Origin: Penium margaritaceum
Taxonomy: Eukaryota; Streptophyta; Zygnematophyceae; Desmidiales; Peniaceae
Direction of reading: 5' to 3'
DNA: 64,000 nt
Assembly: GCA_023375785.1 (NCBI GenBank)
Contig: SZWC01004940.1
Span: forward strand, 547 to 64,546
Part shown: positions 21,794-32,423 of the stretch, one piece after another
Position numbering within the stretch: the first letter of the stretch is position 1
How the letters are laid out: each line of letters opens with the position of its first letter
Translations under genes and position numbers: made by a program
The notes under the pieces: model-generated
The model's input: the letters and a program-made list of their open reading frames with translations, nothing else
What the model was told of the DNA's origin: nothing
The model's database searches: none

Positions 21794-24606
21794 CCCTACT
21801 GACTTTTAAATTCGTAGATTTACCAATTATGAATTTAAGATTCTTTAATTTTGTCGGCCGGGTAATGAATTCCGGTTCTCTTGGAATTCGTCGAAGCGTC
21901 AAGGGTGACACCTCAAATTCGGCGATTGGTCCGGTATAGTTTCTCAATTAGGCACTGCCCGTTTGACGGAAAATGCGGTCTGCTGTCAGGATCGCGGCCA
22001 AAAAACTGACGGAGCCGGGGCGGGAGACCACCGCATGCTGCAACAGCTAATGAAGGGTATACGTGCGCACTCTAACCATCAATCTGCACTATCGTGCAGA
22101 CATTACCACCAGTCCCAGCTCTCACATCCTAACCTCCCGCCCATCACTGACCGCTACTTGCAAAAGGTGACCCCCGAGGAGCGTTCGCGACGTCTCACGA
22201 ACGCCACACGTTATGACCCCCCTCCTCGTCCTCCTCCCACGTGTCGTCCGATTGGTCGTCCCCGGATACCGTTCAATCTGACTTTCAGCGGAACCGAGGA
22301 GCCTTTCGTGCATGCCCCGCGTGACTACTCGACATACGTGCGTCCGAAGTCAGACAACACTATACCTCTTTCCCTCCCCTCCAACATCCCCCTCGTGTGG
22401 TCCCAACCATTGGCGGGTAGCATCTCCCAAGCTTCCCTCTTGGAGGCCGTTACCGTCTGTCCTTGTCCACCGAGGACTGTGTGGAACTACAGTCTTGGGG
22501 CTGGTCCCTTAGCGACTAAGGACGAGGGTAGCGACGTGCGAACGCGACCGACAGATGCCGACAAGGGAATGGCGCCTGCCAGGTCACCCACGAAGCGTGA
22601 GCCTCTGAGGACAAGGCTGCGTTCTGGAGCCCTTATCCTGAAGGAGGGAGCTGCAGCCGCAGTTAACACCGACAGCAGCGGGAGCGATGATGACAAAGCT
22701 GCCAGCTCCAGTGACTCTGACGAGAACTTTGACTGCTCATCGTCGTCATCCAACGGTCAGGACTTGGACGAGTCAATTGACACGGAGTGCCTGGTACTTG
22801 AAGTTTCGGAGAAGACCACCGGCACTTCCACGGGTGCATCTACGTCGAAGAAGCGTGGGAAGTACGCGGACTGGTTTGGGTCCATGCACTTCCGCACAAT
22901 TCATCATGCGTTCAAGATGCAGCCAATGGCGTACCCAATAGTGTAGCATCTCTGCCGCACGTTCTGCATGCTCGATGGCAGACTGTGTGTACAATCGGTT
23001 TGCTGCAAGCACAGTCACTGGGTGGTTCATTGACGATACCAAAATTGTGAAAAAAACAGTACGAGTTGAAAGTACTCACGTCTATAGCAGTTGCACCATC
23101 TGCACTCGTCTCCAGCAAAAAGCGAAAGCATGGATACAATGGGAAGCGTGTCTGGATGGCTACGCAGCCAGTCATCATGGCAGAAATCAAGAGGGAGTTG
23201 GAGGCAACACGTGCAGCGGGCATGGCATTGAACAGCAAGACAAGCAGGCAGCAGGTCCGCGGCATCATCATACGCCATGCACCGGAGAAGCTCAAGCCGA
23301 TGGGGTTGAAGGCATTTGGACGATCATGGGTGCGCTGGTTTGGAGGAAGGAGATGGGATGGGGATGGCGTGTGGGCACCACTGCTGTGCAGAAGGTGCCC
23401 AACGACTGGGAGGAGAGGGTGCTCACGTTCCATCGCCGAGCTACCTGCATGGTGACACTTTACGGCATCAAGCCGTTCATGGTCGTAAATGCCGACCATA
23501 CGAGCATGCAGCTCATGCCTGCTGCTGGCCATATCTACGCTCCAATCAGAAGCGACAACATGGCAGTGCTGGTTCTGGAGGACAAGCGGTTCATCACCGC
23601 AGTTGTCACCAGCTCTACGGCCGGAAAGCTGCTATCCATGCAGCTCATCTTTGGAGTCAAGACCAGTCGCTGTCTTCCCTCGGGCACCAACACAGCACGA
23701 CTTGTGGAAGCTGGCTGGAACCTCACATACACGCTGACGCATTGGGCTAATGCGGACACAACCCGCGAGCGGGTCCGTGCCACCGTCCATCTGTACTACC
23801 AATGGATGTGAAAAGCCCTCGGTGTCAAGGAGGGTGAAGCGGACATCCTTATCGTCCTCGACACTTGGTGCCCTCAGTGTAGCGCCAGCTTCCAGGAGTG
23901 GCTTGGAACAAACTTCCCATACATGGGGACAGTGTACATCCCCGCTGGATGCACTCCGAAACCGCAGCCAGCGGACATCAGACTGATGCGTCTGTTGAAA
24001 AGTAAGCTTGAAGAGTTTTTTGCTGAGTGGGGGACGGAGCGGACACGTACAAGTGACAACAACAACGTGGGCATGAAGACCATGAAGGAGGCAGGGCGCT
24101 TGGTTTTTTTATGCATGGTCATACATGCGTGAAGAGGAGCTATTAGTGAAGAACGCATGGGCTAAATATTTGTTCCCATGTGTGTTAGACCCTGCTTTTC
24201 AGCGAGCGGTAACTCCTTATGCTGGAAAGCTCCTCTTCCACACTGATGACATGGAGGAGGAGGACGAAGTTGTGTGAACTGTTCGTTCTTGTGTTACTTG
24301 ACCACATATTTGAACGTGAAAAAGTTCTTTGTCTTATGTGCTCGTGTCCACTTCGCTCGCCGAAATGAAATGCTTGTTCTGAATCGATGCAATCACCACA
24401 TACCACATTTTAGGTGCCCACTTGTCCCATAAGAAGTAAACAAAAGGTCACATGAACCCGGTACATAAACTTGCATCGTAGCACTTTAAATTCTATTTTT
24501 CAGGGTTGTAATATATTTCATGCCTCCATAAATTCGTCGAAGTGTCAAATTCAGCAAATTTTGACTAGGGAAAAATACATTAAAATCAAATTTAAAAGTT
24601 AGTCGG
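21794..24606 (+). mobile_element. T2: TA-target DNA transposon, 2813 bp
   Basis: The inverted ends read CCCTACTGACTTTTAAATT (left) and CCGACTAACTTTTAAATT (right end, read inward), matching at about 16 of 19 positions with one gap. Both ends are bounded by TA (21792-21793 and 24607-24608), the target duplication of the Tc1/mariner-pogo group. The transposase relic fills most of the interior. The copy sits inside the internal region of the minus-strand LTR element and is therefore younger than it. Its length is almost the same as T3 (2798 bp), which supports these borders. Confidence 0.82.
21963..24132 (+). pseudogene. T2 transposase (DDE_1-like, DD38D), broken
   Basis: A likely start is the ATG at 22035. 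The N-terminal part has YLQKVTPEERSRRL, an AT-hook-like IGRPRIP, then a Ser/Asp-rich acidic linker (about 22670-22790). Next comes YADWFGSMHF with RFAASTVTGWF, a domain shared with T1 and T3, and a helical stretch with LKAFGRSWVRWFGG. The core has FMVVNADHTSMQLMPAAG (Asp 23494-23496), LIVLDTWCPQ (Asp 23860-23862) and YIPAGCTPKPQPADIRLM (Asp 23974-23976). All three acidic residues are in the same frame, spaced 122 and 38 residues apart. The copy is broken by in-frame stops (TAG 22944-22946, TGA 23809-23811) and about three frame changes near 22985, 23060 and 23370. Some of these could be unspliced introns. The family assignment rests on the NADHT and QPAD motifs. Confidence 0.8.
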
Positions 24607-25359
24607 TATGTGATGATCTTGTTTTGCAGGAAAAAAACGTGGAGAGGTCCACTTTATTTGAGAAGAACTGCGACAAGAGTTGCTGCAGCGACAAAATGAG
24701 TTCCCTACTACTCCCCATTGTTGCTTCTCTAGCTGCTACCTCTACTTCACTACTGCACCGGTTGTTGCCTCAACCATAATTGAAGGAGGTTCCATGGCGG
24801 CAGGAAATAAACTTGCCCTCTGATATTTTTGTAAGGGAGAGGAAAGCACAAATTGGGTCTTGAAGGCTGAAAAAACAAAATATAAATTGAGGTAGTTTTG
24901 TTTTACACCAGGCAACCCGCAGGTCACTTGGGACATCTCCTATTTTTCTTATTACCTCTAGAACTACTACTGTTGCTTCTGGTTGTTTCTTCAACCTTCC
25001 ACAAGGAACCGCAAACTTGGTTGGCATGTAGCTCCGATCCCCATCATGGACAAGCTTAGCCATGTAGCTCGTGATGGTGACGAGCTGTTTTGAGGTTGTG
25101 CCAAGACCTCACACTCCTCTCCACTTTTACAACTGCTACAACTGTCATGTTGCTACTCTGGTTTCTGCTACGTAACCAGTTGCCCTACATCATGCTGCCT
25201 CACGAGTAAGATTTATGGTTGTAAGGAGCAAGCTTTCCCCTCCACAAATTTTTACCTTCAGGTGGAAATTTGAGGATGAGGTCCTCGTTAGCTTCAGTGG
25301 CCAGACTTGCATCCAAATGTCTTTGATGCTTTTCTTCCACGCACCTCATTGGTAGGTTT

Positions 25360-25700
25360 TTGGCATGGAGTGCAACTGCTCCATTTATGCATGCCACCTG
25401 ACCTGGTGGGCTGCCTCCTCTCGATGCTCTTGCAGGATTCGGCCATGGAGCACAGTTGCTATATTGTGCATGCCATCTGACGCCAGGTGGACTTACTATG
25501 TCCACCTGCCACCCCGGCACAAATTTGATATGGAGCGTAACTGCTCTAATTTTGCATGCAACCTATCAAGTGGTGGGCTTACTGCCTCCACCTGCCACTT
25601 TGATAAGATATTGACATGGAGCTCAATTGCTCCATTTGTGCATGCCACCAGTCACTTGGTGGGCTTATTGCATCCACGTGCCGTCCCAATAGGATCTTTT
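25360..25700. repeat. Four tandem ~85-bp repeats in the LTR element body
   Basis: The unit start, CATGGAGNNCAANTGCTCC-like, recurs near 25362, 25444, 25528 and 25615 (steps 82, 84 and 87 bp). Each is followed by CATGCCACC and GGTGGGCTTACTGC-type sequence. Such minisatellites are common in non-coding parts of LTR elements. Confidence 0.8.
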
Positions 25701-27431
25701 ATGCTGCTTATTTTGCTGCATTGGGAACTACTTCAAGGCTTGACCAACACATTTGCTCTCCCTCCCCCTCAATCCAAAACATCCTTTGCCATTCCTTTGA
25801 TTAAGTAAGTTGATGTAGGCACATTCACGACTGCTACAACTATGTTCAATGCCGATGTGCGCCTCTGCTCATGTCTCAAAGCGTGTGACAAACTGACTCC
25901 TCATCAGCCTTCGACATATGGTGCAGCTGCCTGAGACGCATCCATCTAAGCTTTTCTTTTGCACCATCAACTTTATCGTGATTTTCTTCAGTCTGTATAA
26001 TGGAGCATGGGAACCCTGTCTAGGATGCGACGCCACTTTTTGCTTTGTTGGCCAATTTCTGGACGTCTGGCAAGGTATGCAACCCTCTGACACAAGTACC
26101 AATTTTTTTCTCTCAAGTAGGCACTGCCGTTGCAATTGTTGCTTGCTGTTTCTAGGCTGCTGATGGCAATCTGGTTCCTTGGTCACCACTCCACCATCCA
26201 TGAGCTCTTGAAAGACTGCTGCTTGCCTTGGGTCTCTAGCAACCTGGGTTGTTGTCGATGGCTTCCATGCTTGCGACCCATAAAGCAGTGCACGGATTTA
26301 TGCCGACCGTTCTAACATCATCACGTGGGTTTTTGAGAAGTTCCACTTCTTGAAGTTACCTATTGCTTATGGCGCTTGAAAGCCTGGTGGCACTACTGCG
26401 TTATTTGACTACTCTAATGGTGTCGTTGTGGATGCTTCAAGGACACCACAAGGGTCTGTATGCTTCCTCCATGAGCAGGTGAACCAGAGTTTTTCAGCTG
26501 AGGATAGACAGGCTCTGGCATGTCTGGAGAAGAACTAAGCTATGGCTGATGTGTAGATGGCTGATATGACGCTGATGAAGCCTTATCGAGCTGCAAGGTC
26601 TCATTCAATCGCTGAATCTGCGCCACCCTGACGTTCAAGTTGACCTCACAGGGCGGCTATCATCTCACAAGTATGCCTCTTTTGTTGGCAAAGTAGCTAT
26701 TTTTTGTCAATATGCTGCGCTAGATCTATGCTTTCATACTTGAGAGCTTGCTCTTGAGCAATCTCATGCTCACCTGTATCAAGCAGTGGTGGTACGAGTG
26801 CCATGGATGCCACCTCCATTGTAGCGTGATGTTGCTGAACCGCGCACACCTGTGTCATGTCTAACGTTTCAGATTTTACTGCTAGCATCTGCAGTGGCAT
26901 GAGAGCTAATGGCATGAACTCTACCACATTAACCTACGGAAAAACTACAGTTGACGATGATGATAGTTATGCCAGTTCAAGCTGATGTTCAAGATGCACC
27001 TGTTGCTGAATCTGGGAAAATTGCCGTTGAAGTTGTGGAAGATGAGCCTCAAACCTCTTGCGCTCCTCTGCGGAATGCAAGAGCACAAGATGCATATCAT
27101 CCAACTGTTTTACCAAGGCTTCATTTGTACGCTCATTGTCTTGGCGTGCTTTTGTGCAAAGCGCCTCCACTCTTGAGCGCTTTGCCTCATTAGTTGATGC
27201 TTGCTCTATCCTTGGACCATATTCTTGGTCCATGCACAAGCTTGGCGTTGAGAGGCCATTCAGCTGTGAAGAGTGCGTGCATGGGCTCTCTATGTTGATG
27301 TTTCTTAAAGCGTCATCTATGACTCCATGTCCAAAAGATTACCACGTCACGCGCTCACCCTGCCACAAGTGAGTAATGATAGAGCTTGCCATCCTTCTTG
27401 CTGGCGGCACGAATGAGCTGTGTTGATACCA

Positions 27432-28914
27432 TGTTTGGTTTCTACATCCAACAATGAAAAACTCACCAAGTGCTCCAATGTAGCAAGGAGGTCTTGCTAT
27501 TGTCCAAGATCTATGTGACCAAAAAGGTATCCTTGTACTCCAAAGTGTGAAAGTGAAGGACAAAGATTGAACTTGTAGTTGAAATGACTATCAAGTACAA
27601 GTATGGCACAGGGGAAAAGCGGCAAATCACAACTCAGCTCTATGCTCTGACACAACCTACCACATCCAAGGGCATAACACCTTGCTAGGCCGTCAAGGCT
27701 GTCATTGCAAGGGTATCTCCACAGTCACCATGCTTTCAGTTGAAATGGCCTCTAGGTGGTCAAGGCACCCTCCTCTCCACATTGGCAGCCACAGCTAGAC
27801 TTATTAGATTGCCATAGGACTTCTAACACAGTCACCAAACACTAACTCTAGGCTCAACTCCTAGATACAGTTCTTGGCTCAAATATGAGCAATGTCCGAA
27901 AGGGCAGCTCTAGCAAGGCTACTCTCCAGTCTTCGATGTAGTCTAGCCACCTCTTCATGGCATTGAGGCCTTCTTCTTGCCAGGGGCATCCACCAAAATA
28001 GGCTGGCGGAAGGCTGCCATGCTGACATGGATCTTCAAGTGAGAGAGCGGCCGTAGAGTCTTCGTATAAGGTGTTTTCTAGCAAAGGCGGACTGTTGTTC
28101 TATAGGTGTTGCTAATTGAGTTCCACTTGGAGTTGTTGGACTTTTTTCTGTAGTTGTTGAATTTTCTGCTAGAGTTGTTGGAGTTTCTTCTGGAGTTACT
28201 AGACTGACTGAGTCCGGTGTGATTTTATAGTGGGATCTTGGCAAGTTGACCAGTTGCTCCGTGCCCAGAGGAAACTTCTTGTTATAAGGTCGTAGCTTCC
28301 TCAAGGAATCTTCCCAGTCTAAGGTATGCAGCTTCCTCCTAAAAGAAGCTTCCTGAAGGCTGGCAAATTGGCAGTGGTCCCAGCTATTGAGTCAAGCATG
28401 TTGTCGCTGACGTAGGGCGATCCCCACTCTTGGCTCCTCATGTAGTTACGAATTCATGCATGTAGTAGCTGATGCAGCTTTTCAGTCAAGCATATGGTAG
28501 TTGATGAAATACCGAGTCTTGCATACACCACCCGATGTATACTGGTCCTTCCTCCAGAGCTCTACTTGTATGTGCTGATGCAAGCGGTCCCAACAGTCCA
28601 GTTAGGTGTAGCCCCACCCTGACTAGTCTTGGCTAAATGCTGTGAAGTGTTTGCTTGCACTACGTAGCTGCTGACCAAGCTAGGACAACAGGAATGCACA
28701 ACCCTAGTATTCATGCAGCACACAAAATCAGGCTCCTTTCCCCCCTTCGAGCCGGATATTACAATTAAATGTGGCCTGTACATCAAAACTGATCGGCCAA
28801 GCCGCACCCGAGTATTTATGGATAAAAATCCGTATTATGCACAGACCTCCGATTGTTGAAATGAGTACACCATGTCGGAGCTATCGCTCAGTGCAGCCAT
28901 CCTTCACTTCAACA
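27432..28914 (-). repeat. 5' LTR of the 19018-28914 element
   Basis: Begins TGTTTGG and ends TTCAACA on the plus strand, so both termini are TGTT/AACA inverted. It adjoins the primer-binding site at 27421-27431 and is followed directly by the AATGG duplication. Confidence 0.88.
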
Positions 28915-28919
28915 AATGG

Positions 28920-29449
28920 CATGGAAGATGCCATGAGAAGGGTGAGGGGGAAGGGATTTACTGTAATTTCCCCTCAACTCCCCCTTAGCCTCGTCTAAGC
29001 CATGAACGAGGGGAGGAGGAGAAAAGACACTCCCCTCACCACCCCCGTGATACCATTTCTCTCATATAAGAGGGTGGATATAAACTCCCCACCCTCTCCT
29101 CTCCATTGATAGTAGGAAAAATGTGGGAGTAACGAAGAGTTGTTCCCTTTCCTCTCCTCCTGGACCTTACCATTGACATCGTAAGGAAGGAAAACACGAG
29201 GGTATCATCCCTCTCCTTTCCTTGATGTTTCATTCACATGCCACTGCAAGGCGGGCTGCCACTTTGATGACTCCATGGTTTCCACAACTCTTTAAACGGT
29301 TTAATTTTGATGTCGCAAACTCGCGCGAGAGATTCTCAGCAGAGATGTCAGCGAAACATCTAAGATCCCTCCCGCCCCCATTCTGCAGTGGCGTTGTCTG
29401 TGGGGTGTGGACGTTCACAAAAAAAATGCGTACCGCACCATATGCTTAC
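28920..29449. other. Purine/pyrimidine-rich spacer
   Basis: Several GAGGGGAGGAGG and CCCTCTCCTCTCC tracts face each other as loose inverted repeats. No gene or element end is recognised. Confidence 0.5.
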
Positions 29450-29621
29450 CACGTCATCACGCCACAACTACTTGAAACCTCAACACAAGGCTTTGTCCTC
29501 CTCGGCGCCAGCTCGCCAAAAACCTCTCGTGTACCTCCCGCTTCAAGGCTGGAACATTGTTGGCATAGGGTGTACATCCCGCCGGATTGTACCACTGTCT
29601 AACTGCAGATTCATTTGAATT
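29450..29621 (-). pseudogene. C-terminal fragment of a T-family transposase
   Basis: Read on the minus strand, WYNPAGCTPYANNVPALKRE followed by VHERFLASW matches the T2 segment YIPAGCTPKPQPAD through EEFFAEW. Only this end of the catalytic core is visible, and the third acidic position is replaced (ANN). It lies tail-out beside T3 and in the opposite orientation, so it is a separate, older copy. Confidence 0.6.
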
Positions 29622-30104
29622 TACCATACTGCCACCTAAATTCATAATACCCTTTGCCATGGATTGTTTTCCTGCTTTTTCAATAAACCCGGGTCGAGTA
29701 TTCCGCTGGTCCCAGAAAAGCATGGCCAAAAAATGTCCATAAGAATTCGAAACATACCGTCCACCACCGCGTGGTCACAAGACAATTTGGAGGGTCGAGT
29801 CCAGAAGTCCAAACTCGAGCCATCAAATCCACGGCTCACGTTGCTGGCCCGTATCAACAAGCTAGCCGCGTTGCAGTCGTTTACTTCCCTCCCCACACCC
29901 AACTCGTGCCTGCTTGGCCCGCAAGAAAGTGTAGCCTGAGTCGCCCTGTGGGTGTTTCTCAACTGAGCACCAAGCCCACTCCCGTCAGTGTCGAGTTGCC
30001 CATCCAGGCACACCTTGCACACCATCACCCGCAGTCCAAAAGGGGCCGCTTTGTCACCCCCACACCATCAACCGCCCACTTTTTCACCGGTGTACACCAC
30101 CACC

Positions 30105-31815
30105 ATGGCGAACAACCTCCCGTGCTACTTTGATAGGGTGTCTTGCGAGGAACGGTTTGCCACCGTGCAACGGGACCTAGACCATCTCCCTCAAGGACGA
30201 AAAGCTCTCAAGCAATGCTTCGGCCGACCGAGGAAGACGCCAAAGCACATTAAGATTATTGGTTCCATAGGGCAGCCCCATGTCGCTCGTGAACGGTCGT
30301 CTAGTGACAGCTGTTCCACGAATACCGTCCGCTTCATCCACGTCCGCCACATCCGCCATTGTAAAGCGTGGCGGGTACACCATTAAGTTTGGCCACGGCC
30401 ACTCCAACCCCATCCACAAGGCGGTCGACAAGTGTTACAACATTTGCACTGCCATGAAGCACCTCCAACATGTGTGGCACTGCCCGGGAGGGCATTGTCT
30501 CTATGACAAGCTTGTGGCATCCACCATTTACAGGCGGTACGCCCGCAGCTCCAAGACCCCTCTTCCTCACATCCTAGACGTTGTGTGCAAGGCTCCTGGT
30601 AAGCCCATCCTTGACATGGCTCCCAATGCCACATTGCCATCCGGAATGCGAGGACTCCAAGGATTCCGCGTACAGCATCCCGCGGCGGTGGCGGCCACTA
30701 CTAAGGAGTTGACGCGGTTGCGCGGCATTGGGATGTCCATTTGTTCACTCACCGTGCAATCCATTCTCCACGGCATTGATGAGGACTACGCTCCCAAGGA
30801 GTTGACCAAGAATGGCACCGTTGTTTCTTTCGACAAGACGTGAGTCCATGAATTCATGGAGAAAGACCTCAGGTGATCGTGGCGTACGAGGAAGACGACA
30901 CCTCAAAAGCTCCCGATTGGGAGACACATGTCCGTGATTTAATGGTATGCCTCGCCAAACTCATAGTGGCATACAAGATGCCATCGGGCTTCGTCCTCAA
31001 CGCCGACCACACTGACGTCATGGTGGTGCCATCGCGTGGCAAAACATGGGCGTCCATGGGGGGCAAGGACGTGGCCATTGTCGGGGCCGACGAAAAGCGG
31101 CAATTCACAGTTGTAGTGGGCTTCTCCATGGACGACGACATGCTTCCCATGCAACTGAGCATGTCCTCGTGTCCCTTGTCCATTTGCATGATTTGCTCCT
31201 CCACCATGGTCATTTTCACATGTCGAATCCATTGCACATGTGTGTGTATGTGCAGGTCATTTTTGCCAGGAGTACCAAAATGTTGCAACCGGTTTCTAAT
31301 GCGACCAATGAGACCAAGGTGGAAGGGTGGCATCTAATGCAAGTCCCTAACCATTAGGCAATCAAGATGACCACTTGGGATTGGTTTAGGCATGTCCTCG
31401 GCCCGTGGTACCGGCTTCAGTGCGTCGCAGAAGGCAAGGAGGCCGTGACTGAGGCATGCATTGTCTTGCTTGACGCGTGGCGGCCACAATGCAGAAAGGC
31501 CTTGCGGGATTGGCTCACCGAGACCTTCCCTTATGTCCTGCCCATTCACATCCCTGTGGGTTGCATGTCCAAGGTGCAACCCGCGAATGTCGGGCTCCAA
31601 GGCTCGTTCGAGGCCTACATCACGGAACTCTTCCCCCAATCTATGACTCAAGAGTCCAAGGAGAACCCAAACTTCTGCTTCCCCCTCAAGAAAATAAAGA
31701 GAATCCCATGCACTGGATGCTTGAGTCATTGCGCCACTTGAAAAACATGCGTGAGACTGTCACGTCAACGTGGTCGCGTTGTGGCCATGATAACATTTTC
31801 ACCCAGGACTTCTAA
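30105..31815 (+). pseudogene. T3 transposase (DDE_1-like), broken
   Basis: Starts MANNLPCYFDRVSCEERF, resembling T2 YLQKVTPEERS, and has a basic AT-hook-like FGRPRKTPK. The shared N-terminal domain reads YTIKFGHGHSNPIHKAV and then PGGHCLYDKLVASTIYRRY. The core has GFVLNADHTDVMVV (Asp 31005-31007) and IVLLDAWRPQ (Asp 31472-31474). The third position is IPVGCMSKVQPANVGL, with Asn (31586-31588) instead of Asp. The gap from second to third position is 38 residues, as in T1 and T2. A frame change lies near 30300. Further breaks are present, and 98 bp at 31158-31255 has no match in T1 or T2 and may be an insertion or intron. Clearly inactive. Confidence 0.78.
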
Positions 31816-32207
31816 TTCATTTCCTTGCAACAATGCATAGGAAAGGGGCGTTTCCTAGCAGACTCGGAACTACCCGACGCTGATGAACACCTTGGATTGT
31901 AGTCTAAAAGTGCTCTCATGTGTGTGGTGTGCAAAAAGAACAATGGTAATCCCCCCTTTTATCCATTCCCTACCCTCCCTCCTTCACTCCCTTCCCACCC
32001 ATACATCCATGCTTCTTGCATGTCTTGCCTTGGATCCATCCATGGCTTCATGGATCCCATGGATGTCATAGTTGTCTTGGGTTGGTTGTTCTCTTACACT
32101 TCACGGTGCATTCTTTTCGCTTCTACTGTCCTCTTTCTTTAGACAGGACACCCCCCCCCCCCTCCAGTGACCTTCATCATCGCTCGCAAGCGTGACGGAG
32201 CAGAGTA

Positions 32208-32255
32208 TCGTGGCTCGACGGTCTCGCGACAGACCGCGAGTTCGTCAAGCCACGA
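32208..32255. repeat. 48-bp hairpin near the right end of T3
   Basis: The arm TCGTGGCTCGACGGTCTCGCG faces CGCGAGTTCGTCAAGCCACGA across a short ACAGAC-like loop. About 18 of 21 positions pair. Confidence 0.85.
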
Positions 32256-32423
32256 CCAATTCTAGGACTGCCTGAAATTGAACAGCGCCGAATTTGAACC
32301 ATTTCGGCTTTATTCAACAGCACCAAAAACAACTTTGGGCTGGTCTCGAACAGGCCAAAACATAGTTATGGAACGGTCCCAGAAAACAATTCATTACTTC
32401 ATGAATTTAGGCGGGAATAGGTA

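Larger units (their letters stand above)
19018..28914 (-). mobile_element. LTR retrotransposon fossil without recognisable pol (LARD-like)
   Basis: The two long terminal repeats are 19018-20515 (3' LTR) and 27432-28914 (5' LTR), about 1.5 kb each. A 5-bp target duplication, AATGG, lies at 19013-19017 and 28915-28919. On the minus strand a primer-binding site resembling the 3' end of initiator-Met tRNA (TGGTATCAACA, 27421-27431) follows the 5' LTR. A purine tract (ATTGAGGGGGAG, 20516-20527) precedes the 3' LTR. Both LTRs start TG and end CA. Over about 195 bp compared by eye the LTRs differ at roughly 14 percent, so the insertion is old, on a scale of millions of years. No protease, reverse transcriptase or integrase was recognised. 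A minus-strand coiled-coil-like stretch near 26970-27240 may be a gag remnant. The body holds DNA transposon T2 and a four-copy tandem repeat. The element is broken and non-autonomous; the superfamily is not assignable, although the purine tract is copia-like. Confidence 0.88.
29624..32421 (+). mobile_element. T3: TA-target DNA transposon, 2798 bp
   Basis: The left end CCATACTGCCACCTAAATTC and the right end read inward, CCTATTCCCGCCTAAATTC, are related inverted repeats sharing CCTAAATTCAT. TA dinucleotides lie just outside at 29622-29623 and 32422-32423. The length agrees with T2 within 15 bp, and the ends resemble those of T2. A transposase relic lies inside, and a 48-bp hairpin lies near the right end. 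Confidence 0.72.

Noticed and set aside
25360-25700. Possible CRISPR-like array
   Set aside because: The units are contiguous tandem repeats without unique spacers, in a eukaryotic retroelement.
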